From Flavobacteriaceae bacterium (GTDB lineage Bacteria > Bacteroidota > Bacteroidia > Flavobacteriales > Flavobacteriaceae), in contig CANGUP010000012.1 in assembly GCA_947457105.1 (NCBI GenBank), positions 1 through 36,396 of the forward strand: a stretch of DNA of 36,396 nt. Direction: 5' to 3'. Positions 16,226-23,934 of this stretch are shown here, in pieces. The first letter of the stretch is position 1, and every line of letters starts with the position of its first letter. The translations under genes were made by a program, and so were the position numbers. The notes beneath the pieces are model-generated. The model searched no databases. It saw nothing but the letters and a program-made list of their open reading frames with translations, and had not been told where the DNA came from.

Positions 16226-16784
16226 ATGAATTTAGAAACCATTTTATCAATTTGCCTCGGAATCGGATTGGCATCAGCATCGGGATTTAGGGTTTTTCTT
16301 CCTGTTTTTGCTTTGAGTTTGGCGTCTTATATTAATTTAATTCCACTTAATGAAAGTTGGGCTTGGATTTATGGTTTACCAGCATTAATTAGCTTCGGTG
16401 TAGCCATGTTTTTTTGAGATATTTGGTTACTATATTCCGTTTATTGATAATTTATTGGATACTATTGCAACCACATTAGCAACTATATTCGGATTTGTAG
16501 TTATGTCATCAACTATGGTAGATATTTCTCCAACAATGACAACCATTTTGGCCATAATTGCAGGAAGTGGTTCTGCAATAGCATTTCAAGGATTAACCAC
16601 CACAACACGATTGGCATCATCTGTAAAAACAGCAGCTTTAGGAAATCCAGTAGTTTCCACCGCCGAAACCGGAACTGCAATTACAATAAGTTCCTTAGCA
16701 ATTTTCCTTCCAATAGTTGCAGTTATCCTCTTAGTTATTATCTTTGGAGTGATTTATTTGATTTATAAAAAGTTTAAAAAATAG
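16226..16784 (+). pseudogene. DUF4126 membrane protein, broken by a one-base frameshift
   Basis: Integral membrane protein of the DUF4126 family. The first part (16226-16417) encodes LASASGFRVFLPVFALSL and a second helix and stops after GVAMFF. The adjacent frame continues immediately with EIFGYYIPFIDNLLDTIA, the conserved next block, and runs to 16784 with further helices and a KKFKK tail. Removing one T from the T7 run at 16409-16415 gives a continuous protein of about 185 residues, the family's usual size. It is either a mutated gene, a slippage site, or a homopolymer miscall. The family's function is unknown. kdsB follows after a GTTTAA-type repeat array. Confidence 0.85.
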
Positions 16785-16790
16785 TTTCCT

Positions 16791-16827
16791 AAACTCTTAA
16801 ACTTTTAAACTCTTAAACTTTTAAACC
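16791..16827. repeat. 8-nt tandem array (AAACTYTT) after the DUF4126 gene
   Basis: Four units (AAACTCTT, AAACTTTT, AAACTCTT, AAACTTTT) plus AAACC fill the gap between the DUF4126 stop and kdsB. The unit is the reverse complement of the GTTTAAGA/GTTTAAAA array at 31445-31484, alternating in the same way. Confidence 0.85.
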
Positions 16828-16832
16828 TTTTT

Positions 16833-17558
16833 ATGAAAATCATCGCCGTAATTCCAGCTCGTTATGCTTCAACACGTTTTCCTGCTAAATTGATGCAAGA
16901 TTTAGGTGGTAAAACTGTAATCCTTCGAACGTATGAAGCTGCAAAAAACACCAATTTATTTGACGATGTTTTTGTGGTTACTGATTCCAATTTTATTTAT
17001 GACGAAATAGTTTCTAATGGTGGAAAAGCCATCATGTCAATAAAAGAACACGAAAGCGGCAGTGATAGAATTGCCGAAGCAGTTGCTAATTTAGATGTTG
17101 ATATTGTTGTAAATGTGCAAGGCGACGAACCTTTCATCAACAAAGAACCTTTAGATAAAGTAATCGAAGTTTTTATAAACGATGCTGATAAAAAAGTAGA
17201 TTTAGCTTCGTTAATGAGAGAAATCACCAATGAAGACGACATCAATAATCCTAATAATGTGAAAGTTGTTGTTGATCAAAATGGCTTTGCATTGTACTTT
17301 TCACGTTCGGTAATTCCTTATCCAAGAGAAGTAAATATTGGTGTTCGTTATTTTCAACACATCGGAATTTATGCTTTCCGCAAACAAGCACTTTTAGATT
17401 TCTATTCACTTCCAATGAAATCTTTAGAAGCATCTGAAAAACTAGAACAATTACGCTATTTAGAATTCGGAAAACGAATTAAAATGGTAGAAACAACTCA
17501 CGTTGGTATAGGAATTGATACAGTAGAAGATTTAGAGAAGGCTAGAAAGATGCTATAG
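16833..17558 (+). CDS. kdsB: 3-deoxy-manno-octulosonate cytidylyltransferase
   Basis: Activates Kdo as CMP-Kdo for lipopolysaccharide inner-core synthesis. The 241-residue protein has the N-terminal CTP-binding signature [17 protein letters not shown], the metal-binding NVQGDEPFI motif, and the C-terminal [17 protein letters not shown] ending typical of the family. Start [13 protein letters not shown] is canonical. Its stop codon is directly followed by the stop of the convergent methyltransferase-like gene. It confirms a Gram-negative outer membrane. Confidence 0.97.
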   Translation: MKIIAVIPARYASTRFPAKLMQDLGGKTVILRTYEAAKNTNLFDDVFVVTDSNFIYDEIVSNGGKAIMSIKEHESGSDRIAEAVANLDVDIVVNVQGDEPFINKEPLDKVIEVFINDADKKVDLASLMREITNEDDINNPNNVKVVVDQNGFALYFSRSVIPYPREVNIGVRYFQHIGIYAFRKQALLDFYSLPMKSLEASEKLEQLRYLEFGKRIKMVETTHVGIGIDTVEDLEKARKML

Positions 17559-18221
17559 TTATTGAAGTTTTTTTATAGTAAATAATTCATTATGAGTTTC
17601 TACTTTTGGATACATTCTTATGGAGTAATTAGCATCGAACTTCTTTTTATAATCCAAATTTCTAATTCGATTCTTTTCATTGATAACCATCGTATTAAAA
17701 AGAATAAAACCATCTTTTTTGGTTAGAAAATTTATTCTATTTATAAAATACGTTTCAAATAAGAAGTCAGGCATTGTTGTATCTTGAAAAATATCAATGA
17801 TGATTAAGTCGTATTTATCTTTAGTTTTCAAAACAAATTCAAAGGCATCATCAACAATCAATTCAAGGTTTTTTATTTCGTTTAATTTGAAATATTTATT
17901 TGCAATTTCAACAACATCTTTATCAATTTCAACTCCAGTAATTTTGCCTTTAAATTTTACTTCGTCAACTAATGTTTTAATGACACTTCCACCAGCAACT
18001 CCAAGAATTAGTATATTATCAAATTTTCTTATTCTTTCAAAACCAATGTATTTCAATCCTTTTTTTAATATTCTTTGTAAACTTCCATAAGAATAATTGG
18101 TGTTTTTTGAATCCAAAACCAACTCACCATTGTTCCAAGTAACCTCCAAAGTTTTGCTTATGGAGGAATTTTTCTTGATGACATTTATAGGAATGAAGTA
18201 GCTTAAGAATTTTGATAACAT
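17559..18221 (-). CDS. Spermidine synthase-fold (Rossmann) protein
   Basis: A 220-residue protein related to spermidine/spermine synthases and their methyltransferase-like relatives. The nucleotide-binding loop is ILILGVAGGSVIKTL, followed by GVEIDKDVVEIANKYF and the DLIIIDIFQDTTMPDFL motif. Asp-Ile-Phe in that motif matches spermidine-synthase-like proteins. The N-terminal domain is short (LEVTWNNGELVLDSKNTNYSYGSLQ), so aminopropyl transfer cannot be assumed. Polyamine genes lie 5 kb away, but no operon links them. It has a promoter element at 18239-18246 and is divergent from the acyltransferase gene. Confidence 0.75.
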   Translation of the reverse strand: MLSKFLSYFIPINVIKKNSSISKTLEVTWNNGELVLDSKNTNYSYGSLQRILKKGLKYIGFERIRKFDNILILGVAGGSVIKTLVDEVKFKGKITGVEIDKDVVEIANKYFKLNEIKNLELIVDDAFEFVLKTKDKYDLIIIDIFQDTTMPDFLFETYFINRINFLTKKDGFILFNTMVINEKNRIRNLDYKKKFDANYSIRMYPKVETHNELFTIKKLQ

Positions 18222-18238
18222 AAATAAAAATATTTTCT

Positions 18239-18246
18239 CAAAAATA
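18239..18246 (-). promoter_or_regulatory. -7 promoter element for the spermidine synthase-fold gene
   Basis: On the - strand this reads TATTTTTG (TAnnTTTG), 17 bases upstream of the ATG at 18221 and inside the 33-base divergent spacer. Confidence 0.5.
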
Positions 18247-18254
18247 ATAGATTA

Positions 18255-18836
18255 ATGCTAAATTTACGCAAAATATTTGAGATGAAGAAACGACTTTATG
18301 AATTTATTTTCTTTCGATTAATGGGATGGAAAATAACTGGATCTGACAATCTGAATGAAAATAAATGTGTTTTTATGGTTTTACCTCACACAAGTTGGCA
18401 CGATTTCTATTTAGGATTATTTACAAGAGGAATTACCGAAGTGCCAATGCATTTTGTAGGTAAAAAAGAATTATTCAAATTCCCTTTTGGTTTGTATTTT
18501 AAATGGATGGGAGGAAAACCATTAGACCGAACAGGTGGTCTTAATAAGGTAGATGCCATTGCAAAAACTTTTGAGGATTATGAGGAATTACGATTAGCAA
18601 TTGCGCCAGAAGGCACAAGAAAGTTGGTATCAGAATTAAAAACTGGGTTTTATTATATTGCTTTAAAAGCCAATGTGCCAATACTTCCAGTAGCTTTTGA
18701 TTTTGTTAAAAAAGAGGTTGCCATAGGTAAATCTTTCTTCCCAACTGGAAATTATGATGGAGATTTAAAAGAACTACTTCCTTTTTTTAAAGGTGTAAAA
18801 GGTAAGATTCCGGAAAACGGATTTAAAGTTAATTAA
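18255..18836 (+). CDS. PlsC-like 1-acyl-glycerol-phosphate acyltransferase family protein
   Basis: A 193-residue acyltransferase of the LPLAT/PlsC superfamily. The catalytic HxxxxD-type motif is HTSWHD (LPHTSWHDFY), and the substrate-binding block APEGTRKLVSELKTGFYYIA is the family's FPEGTR-like motif. It probably transfers an acyl chain to a lysophospholipid or related acceptor at the inner membrane. The start could be 18255 or the ATG at 18282 (MKKRLYEF); the latter gives a more typical N-terminus, but the evidence is not decisive. The M14 peptidase gene follows after 6 bases, so the two are probably an operon. Confidence 0.87.
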   Translation: MLNLRKIFEMKKRLYEFIFFRLMGWKITGSDNLNENKCVFMVLPHTSWHDFYLGLFTRGITEVPMHFVGKKELFKFPFGLYFKWMGGKPLDRTGGLNKVDAIAKTFEDYEELRLAIAPEGTRKLVSELKTGFYYIALKANVPILPVAFDFVKKEVAIGKSFFPTGNYDGDLKELLPFFKGVKGKIPENGFKVN

Positions 18837-18842
18837 ATTAGT

Positions 18843-19982
18843 ATGAATTATTTAGAATTACATAAAGACTACAAAGCCAATTCACTTTTCGGAAGATACA
18901 TTACTTTAAAAGATATCGAACCGCTTTTGGCTAAATTTCAAACAGAAGTCATTGGTAAATCAGTTTTAGGAAAACCAATATACAAATACGAAATTGGATC
19001 AGGAAAAATCAGAGTTTTTATGTGGTCGCAAATGCATGGAAACGAAAGTACTACAACCAAAGCTTTGTTTGATTTTTTCAATTTAATACATTCGCAAGAA
19101 TCAATAGGAGTGAAGTTACTTCAAGAATTTACTTTTTGTTTTATCCCAATGTTAAACCCTGATGGTGCAGAATTATACACTCGAGAAAATGCAAATAAAG
19201 TAGATTTAAACAGAGATTCAGTCAATTTGTCTCAACCAGAAAGTCAATTACTTCGTAAAACATTTGAGGATTTCAAACCCGATTTTTGTTACAATCTTCA
19301 CGATCAACGAACTATTTTTGGTGCAGGAAACGATGGGAATGTAGCAACAGTTTCCTTTCTAGCTCCAGCTTTTAACGAAAGTCGAGAAATAAACGAAGTT
19401 CGAGCCAAAGCTATGAATGTTATTGTGGCTATGAATGATGAACTTCAAAATCACATTCCAAATCAGGTAGGTCGTTTTGATGACGGATTTAATATCAATT
19501 GCATTGGAGATATGTTTACATCATTAAATATTCCTACAATTTTATTTGAAGCTGGACATTATCAAGAGGATTATTATAGAGAATATACTCGTAAAATGAT
19601 TTTTATTGCTTTAATTTCTGGATTGAAGCATATTCACGAAAACGATGTAGTTGATAATGAAATCGCAAAATATTTGTCAATTTCTCAAAATAATATCGTT
19701 TTTTATGATTTTCTTTATAAAAACATCAAAATAAATTATGATGGTAAAGAAATAATTACGAATTTTGCTGCTCAATACAAAGAAGAGCTAATTGATGGAA
19801 CAATCCAATTGAACGCATACATAGCTGAAATTGGTGAGTTGAAAGGAAAATTTGGTCATGTTTTGTACAACGCACACAAAATGTTGTATTCAGATGATGA
19901 AGAGAAAATTCCGAAATTAAATCAAAAAGCTAATTTTTATTTAGGAAATAGCATAAAATTTGTTAATGGTTTAAAAAAATAA
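18843..19982 (+). CDS. M14 family zinc carboxypeptidase
   Basis: A 379-residue M14 metallopeptidase-like protein. The zinc ligands are in MHGNES (His65, Glu68), and the substrate-binding region is LNPDGAELYTRENANKVDLNRD. A later NLHDQRT supplies the third ligand histidine, and FEAGHYQEDY carries the expected catalytic glutamate. There is no signal peptide, so it appears cytoplasmic, unlike most secreted carboxypeptidases. Possible substrates are peptides or cell-wall fragments. It lies 6 bases after the acyltransferase gene; the Lrp-family gene follows after 77 bases. Confidence 0.88.
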   Translation: MNYLELHKDYKANSLFGRYITLKDIEPLLAKFQTEVIGKSVLGKPIYKYEIGSGKIRVFMWSQMHGNESTTTKALFDFFNLIHSQESIGVKLLQEFTFCFIPMLNPDGAELYTRENANKVDLNRDSVNLSQPESQLLRKTFEDFKPDFCYNLHDQRTIFGAGNDGNVATVSFLAPAFNESREINEVRAKAMNVIVAMNDELQNHIPNQVGRFDDGFNINCIGDMFTSLNIPTILFEAGHYQEDYYREYTRKMIFIALISGLKHIHENDVVDNEIAKYLSISQNNIVFYDFLYKNIKINYDGKEIITNFAAQYKEELIDGTIQLNAYIAEIGELKGKFGHVLYNAHKMLYSDDEEKIPKLNQKANFYLGNSIKFVNGLKK

Positions 19983-20059
19983 CATCTTTTTTGTTTTTTA
20001 CTAAATAAAATGCATTAATTTGTATTCCTAAATCAAAACAATAATATAAATTAGTAATT

Positions 20060-20539
20060 ATGAGTAAGTTTCGTTTAGATGAAGTAGATCACCAAATTCT
20101 TGATATGTTAATTGATAACACAAGAGTACCATTTACTGATATCGCAAAAAAATTATTAATTTCTGCTGGAACAGTTCACGTAAGAGTTAAGAAAATGGAA
20201 GATGCAGGAATCATTATGGGTTCTTCATTGACATTAGATTATGAAAAATTAGGATATTCATTCATAGCTTATGTTGGTGTTTTCTTGAATAATACTTCAC
20301 AAACTAAATTTGTTTTAGAAAGAATTAACGAAATTCCTTTCGTAACCGTTGCTCATGTAACAACAGGTAAATTCAACATTTTCTGTAAAATAAGAGCAAA
20401 AGATACTAAACATGCTAAAGATGTAATCTTCATGATTGATGATATCGAAGGTGTTTATAGAACAGAAACAATGATTTCACTTGAGGAAAGTATCAACGAC
20501 AAAAAACGTTTGATGCACACCATTTTCAAAGATATTTAA
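20060..20539 (+). CDS. Lrp/AsnC family transcriptional regulator
   Basis: A 159-residue regulator. The N-terminal winged helix (DEVDHQILDMLIDNTRVPFTD, then KLLISAGTVHVRVKKMEDAGII) is followed by the RAM/AsnC ligand-binding domain with VTTGKFNIFCKIRAKD. Such proteins form octamers that sense amino acids. In Bacteroidetes this close variant is highly conserved and often annotated AsnC. A strong terminator follows, so it ends its transcription unit. The regulated genes cannot be told from this window. Confidence 0.93.
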   Translation: MSKFRLDEVDHQILDMLIDNTRVPFTDIAKKLLISAGTVHVRVKKMEDAGIIMGSSLTLDYEKLGYSFIAYVGVFLNNTSQTKFVLERINEIPFVTVAHVTTGKFNIFCKIRAKDTKHAKDVIFMIDDIEGVYRTETMISLEESINDKKRLMHTIFKDI

Positions 20540-20564
20540 TTTTCTAATGAAAATCAATTTATAT

Positions 20565-20595
20565 AAACCTCAAGTTTTCTTGAGGTTTTTTTTGT
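20565..20595 (+). terminator. Terminator after the Lrp/AsnC gene
   Basis: A perfect 10-bp stem, AAACCTCAAG (20565-20574) with CTTGAGGTTT (20579-20588), a TTTT loop and a following T-tract, 26 bases after the stop codon. Confidence 0.9.
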
Positions 20596-20709
20596 TTTAT
20601 AATTAATCAAATTTTTTTCCATCAATATAATAAGTTTTATTTAGGGTTTAGAACCTTAATTTTCGTTTGAATTTTAAAGCTAACTATTTCATCAATACAA
20701 TTTTTATTT

Positions 20710-20717
20710 TACATTTG
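20710..20717 (+). promoter_or_regulatory. -7 promoter element upstream of the hypothetical gene at 20802
   Basis: TACATTTG is an exact TAnnTTTG match about 85 bases upstream of the gene. This would give a leader of about 80 nt, whose content (ACCGCAAAAAACCG) does not form an obvious structure. Confidence 0.45.
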
Positions 20718-20801
20718 AATAATACTATCAATAGACATAAGTATATTCATAAGTTGTGCGATATTAAACCGCAAAAAACCGAATAAGAAAAACAGAAAAT
20801 T

Positions 20802-21551
20802 ATGGGATGGAATACTTCATTAATTATTATTGAAAATAAAGAGAATTATTCAAACGAAAATGAACTTTTGAAAAGTTTAGGATTTGATTGTTTTGAGCAA
20901 AAACTAAACACAACTTTTGATGAAATTTTAAATCCAAAAGATAACCAAATTGGCATTGGATATTATAATGGAAACTTAATAATTTGTGACGGATATTTAT
21001 TGACAACTAAATCTTTAGAAGAAAGTAAAAACTTAAATTTAGTAGATTATGAAAAAAGTTTAGTCAAAATGTTTCCAAAATCTGAAATAGTAACAGTTAG
21101 TTGTGTAAGTTCAGTAAATTTTCACGGATATTCACTTATACAAAACGGAATAAAGAAACGCTTAAAATATGTTGCTGAAGAAATGAAGCAAGAATTTGGA
21201 AATCGTTTTGAAGAAGAAATTGAAATTTATAAAAACTCGTACTTAGAAGACGGAAAATTATTGTGGAAAGATGAAAATGACGAAGACGATTTTTTCACCG
21301 AAGACCAATTAATGGAAGATTTTACTTTTAAAGTTGCAAAGAGAAGACTTGGAATTCAAATTGATATGGAAGATGGCGAAGATTTGTTTCAAAATACTGA
21401 ATTTAAAGTTTTTCAAATTTTAGATTCTAAATGTAAAATCAAATCAAATAAAGAAGTTACAAAAAAAGTTGATTGGAAATGGATGGGATACATAGCATTA
21501 ATAATGATAGTTTTTAAAATTTTATTTAAAATAATTTTCCAAAAAAATTAG
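20802..21551 (+). CDS. Hypothetical protein with C-terminal membrane helix
   Basis: A 249-residue protein beginning MGWNTSLIIIENKENY. It is acidic in the middle (DENDEDDFFTEDQLMED) and ends in one hydrophobic helix (about residues 227-244, WMGYIALIMIVFKILFKIIF), suggesting a tail-anchored membrane protein facing the cytoplasm. The opening pattern faintly recalls DUF6928-type proteins, but I cannot confirm this. It has its own promoter element and is isolated between the Lrp terminator and a cassette-like spacer containing an imperfect inverted repeat. This layout would fit an accessory gene. Confidence 0.7.
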   Translation: MGWNTSLIIIENKENYSNENELLKSLGFDCFEQKLNTTFDEILNPKDNQIGIGYYNGNLIICDGYLLTTKSLEESKNLNLVDYEKSLVKMFPKSEIVTVSCVSSVNFHGYSLIQNGIKKRLKYVAEEMKQEFGNRFEEEIEIYKNSYLEDGKLLWKDENDEDDFFTEDQLMEDFTFKVAKRRLGIQIDMEDGEDLFQNTEFKVFQILDSKCKIKSNKEVTKKVDWKWMGYIALIMIVFKILFKIIFQKN

Positions 21552-21563
21552 CGATCACAAAAC

Positions 21564-21671
21564 AGTGGTTTAAGAAATGGCGAGGCACGGGATTTATCAG
21601 AAATGGAAAAGGCTTTTAATTTTAAAGTTTTGTTTATATTTGTGAAGGCTTGGTTTTGGTTCAAATCCACT
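21564..21671. repeat. Imperfect inverted repeat flanking a promoter-like core
   Basis: AGTGGTTTAAG (21564-21574) is loosely mirrored by TTCAAATCCACT (21660-21671). The region between includes GCGAGGCACGGG and a TATATTTG element. It lies directly behind the hypothetical gene and before dinB. The pairing is imperfect and the role unknown. Confidence 0.35.
21635..21642 (+). promoter_or_regulatory. -7 promoter element for the DinB-like gene
   Basis: TATATTTG is an exact TAnnTTTG match 93 bases upstream of the chosen ATG. The DinB frame is open back to 21646 but contains no ATG, GTG or TTG before 21736, so 21736 is the start. Confidence 0.45.
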
Positions 21672-21735
21672 TCTTGAAGCCGCGAAAAGTTTAAAAAACA
21701 AAAAACTCGACGAAATCAATAACCTAATTCAACCA

Positions 21736-22254
21736 ATGAAACCATCCCAATTAAAGTCAGACGAATACTCACCATTTTACGAAAACTACGTTGCACAAGT
21801 TTCTGATGAATATACACTTGTTGAGGAATTAGAAATTTCTTTACATCGTTATATCAAGTTTGTGCAAGATATTCCTATGGATAAATTTGATTATAGTTAT
21901 GCTGAAGGAAAATGGACTATTAAGGATATTATTCAGCACACGATTGATGCAGAAAGAGTTTTTGCTTACAGAGCTTTACGTTTTGCTAGAAATGACAAAA
22001 CCGAATTGCCCGGATATGAAGAAGATGATTTTGCCAACGAAGCCAACGGAAAGAAAAGAAGCATCATGGAATTGCTAACAGAGTTTTCGGCAGTTCGTCA
22101 TGCAACATTGTTGTTATTCAAATCGTTTAATGAAGAACAGCTTTTGAGAGTTGGTTATGCTAATAACAATCCAATGTCGGTTAGAGCACTTGGTTTCGTA
22201 ATTATTGGTCATCAGAATCATCATCAAAGAGTTTTTGAAGAAAGATATTTGTAA
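21736..22254 (+). CDS. DinB/YfiT-like four-helix putative metal enzyme
   Basis: A 172-residue protein of the DinB/YfiT superfamily. The metal-binding histidines are in IQHTIDAERVFAYRALRFAR (first His) and in IGHQNHHQRVFEERY near the C-terminus (two or three His). Family members are divalent-metal-dependent thiol transferases or stress-induced proteins of mostly unknown substrate. The order LSYAEGKWTIKDI then HxxDAER is standard. It is followed at once by a 7-nt tandem array and a strong bidirectional terminator. Confidence 0.88.
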   Translation: MKPSQLKSDEYSPFYENYVAQVSDEYTLVEELEISLHRYIKFVQDIPMDKFDYSYAEGKWTIKDIIQHTIDAERVFAYRALRFARNDKTELPGYEEDDFANEANGKKRSIMELLTEFSAVRHATLLLFKSFNEEQLLRVGYANNNPMSVRALGFVIIGHQNHHQRVFEERYL

Positions 22255-22275
22255 GTGAGAAGTACAAAATACGAA

Positions 22276-22338
22276 GTGAGAAGTGAGAAGTGAGAAGTGA
22301 GAGGTGAGAGGTGAGAAATGAGAGGTGAGAAGTGAGAA
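22276..22338. repeat. 7-nt tandem array, nine copies (GTGAGAA)
   Basis: Exactly nine 7-nt units, mostly GTGAGAA with GTGAGAG and ATGAGAG variants, start 22 bases after the dinB stop codon. Similar GTGAGAAGTAC and TACGAAGTGAG words flank it, with inverted copies (CACTTCGTA) beyond the terminator at 22425-22449. Confidence 0.9.
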
Positions 22339-22379
22339 TTACGAAGTATGAGTTACTAAGTTCTTAATTTAAGATATAA

Positions 22380-22417
22380 AAAAATCCCAAATTTAGTTTT
22401 CTAAATTTGGGATTTTT
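22380..22417. terminator. Bidirectional terminator between dinB and the acidic-protein gene
   Basis: A perfect 17-bp stem, AAAAATCCCAAATTTAG (22380-22396) with CTAAATTTGGGATTTTT (22401-22417), and a TTTT loop. It has A/T tracts on both sides and serves two convergent genes. Confidence 0.9.
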
Positions 22418-22454
22418 ACTTCGCACTTCGTATTTTTCACTTCGTACTTATGTC

Positions 22455-22871
22455 TTATTCTTCATCGTCATCGTTGTCAAAGTTGACTGAAGGTTCATCG
22501 TCATTGTCATCATCGTCGTCGTCACCATCATCAGAACCGCCTTTGTCTTTTAGTAAATCTTCTTCAAGATCGTCATCATCACCAGAAGTATCTTCATCGT
22601 CATCAAGACCTGCAACAGGGATAATAGGTTCGATTACTGCATCTAAATCATCATCCTCGTCAAATTTCTCCATTCTGCTTGCCAATTTTGTACTTACTTT
22701 CACCAAATAAATAGTGTCTTCAGTTTTTACTTCAACAGCTTCAACAAGTTCGTTTTGAGCATTTCTGAAACGGATAATATCACTATCGTCATATCCTTCA
22801 GGAAATTTCTCTACTAATAAGTTTAAAATATCGCCAGTTAGCTTAGCATAATCAACAATAACTCTTCTCAT
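22455..22871 (-). CDS. Conserved hypothetical protein with long acidic tail
   Basis: A 138-residue protein. The first 70 residues look like a small folded domain (MRRVIVDYAKLTGDILNLLVEKFPEGYDDSDIIRF style helices, then strands ending YLVKVSTKL). The remaining half is an Asp/Glu-rich, probably disordered tail with runs such as DDGDDDDDDNDDE. Homologues in Flavobacteria are sometimes mislabelled DNA primase; nothing primase-like is seen. It starts 9 bases after the deoxyhypusine-synthase-like stop and is probably cotranscribed with it. The opposite strand shows a poly-Ser shadow frame. Function is unknown. Confidence 0.75.
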   Translation of the reverse strand: MRRVIVDYAKLTGDILNLLVEKFPEGYDDSDIIRFRNAQNELVEAVEVKTEDTIYLVKVSTKLASRMEKFDEDDDLDAVIEPIIPVAGLDDDEDTSGDDDDLEEDLLKDKGGSDDGDDDDDDNDDEPSVNFDNDDDEE

Positions 22872-22880
22872 AAATGTATT

Positions 22881-23855
22881 TTATTGGTCTAATAAATATG
22901 CAAAAATTAATGGAGCAACAATAGTCGCATCCGACTCAATGATGAATTTTGGAGTATGAATATCCAATTTACCCCAAGTGATTTTTTCATTTGGAACCGC
23001 ACCTGAGTACGAACCATAACTAGTGGTTGAATCTGAAATCTGACAGAAATAACTCCAGAAAGGAATATCATGCATTTCCATATCTTGGTACAACATTGGA
23101 ACCACGCAAATAGGAAAATCTCCTGCAATTCCACCACCAATCTGGAAGAAACCAACACCTTTACCACTTGAATTTTTTGGATACCAATCGGCTAACCACA
23201 TCATGTATTCAATACCACTTTTCATTGTAGTTGGTTTGAATTCACCTTTAATACAATAAGAAGCAAAAATATTCCCCATGGTACTGTCTTCCCAACCTGG
23301 CACTACAATTGGAAGGTTTTTTTCTGCTGCAGCAACCATCCAAGAATCTTTTGGATCAATTTCGTAGTATTGTTTTAAAACACCAGAATTAATCATTTGA
23401 TACATAAATTCATGTGGAAAATATCGCTCGCCTTTTGAATCAGCATTATTCCAAATATCATACAAGTGCGATTGTAATCTTCTAAAGGCTTCTTCTTCAG
23501 GAATACAGGTATCGGTAACCCTATTGTAGTGATTTTCTAATAAATCCCATTCTTCTTGTGGAGATAAATCTCTGTAATTTGGAACTCTTTTGTATGAATT
23601 GTGAGCAACTAAATTCATAATATCTTCTTCAAGATTAGCTCCAGTACATGAAATAATATGAACTTTATCTTGACGAATCATTTCTGCTAGCGATTTTCCT
23701 AACTCAGCAGTACTCATGGCACCAGCTAATGTTATCATCATTTTTCCATTTTCTAGTAAATGTTGCTCATATCCTTTGGCAGCATCTACTAAAGCAGCTG
23801 CATTGAAGTGAAGATAATTCTTCTCAATAAACTGACTTATTGGTCCTTTGCTCAT
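22881..23855 (-). CDS. Deoxyhypusine synthase-like protein (possibly homospermidine synthase)
   Basis: A 324-residue member of the deoxyhypusine synthase family, which moves an aminobutyl group from spermidine via NAD chemistry and a lysine imine. The catalytic lysine is present in ITWGKLD (Lys296), in the same WGK context as the human enzyme. The NAD-related segment GVGFFQIGGGIAGDFP is intact. Bacteria lack eIF5A, so in bacteria the family is thought to make homospermidine or a related polyamine. It sits between arginine decarboxylase and the acidic protein gene. From recall, an agmatinase gene often lies in this group in Flavobacterium; none is here. Confidence 0.88.
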   Translation of the reverse strand: MSKGPISQFIEKNYLHFNAAALVDAAKGYEQHLLENGKMMITLAGAMSTAELGKSLAEMIRQDKVHIISCTGANLEEDIMNLVAHNSYKRVPNYRDLSPQEEWDLLENHYNRVTDTCIPEEEAFRRLQSHLYDIWNNADSKGERYFPHEFMYQMINSGVLKQYYEIDPKDSWMVAAAEKNLPIVVPGWEDSTMGNIFASYCIKGEFKPTTMKSGIEYMMWLADWYPKNSSGKGVGFFQIGGGIAGDFPICVVPMLYQDMEMHDIPFWSYFCQISDSTTSYGSYSGAVPNEKITWGKLDIHTPKFIIESDATIVAPLIFAYLLDQ

Positions 23856-23934
23856 TTTGTGTGTTTAATGTTTAATATTGTAGTTTGGTAATCAAAGAAA
23901 AACTATTTTTTGAAAACTTCAAACTGTTTTTTTG

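Noticed and set aside
22276..22338. A CRISPR array
   Set aside because: The units are 7 nt and directly contiguous with no spacers. The 8-, 14- and 21-nt arrays elsewhere also lack unique spacers, and no cas genes are present.
22450..22710. A serine-rich + strand reading frame
   Set aside because: It is the antisense of the Asp/Glu-rich tail of the - strand gene; poly-Ser is the expected shadow of GAT/GAC-rich DNA.
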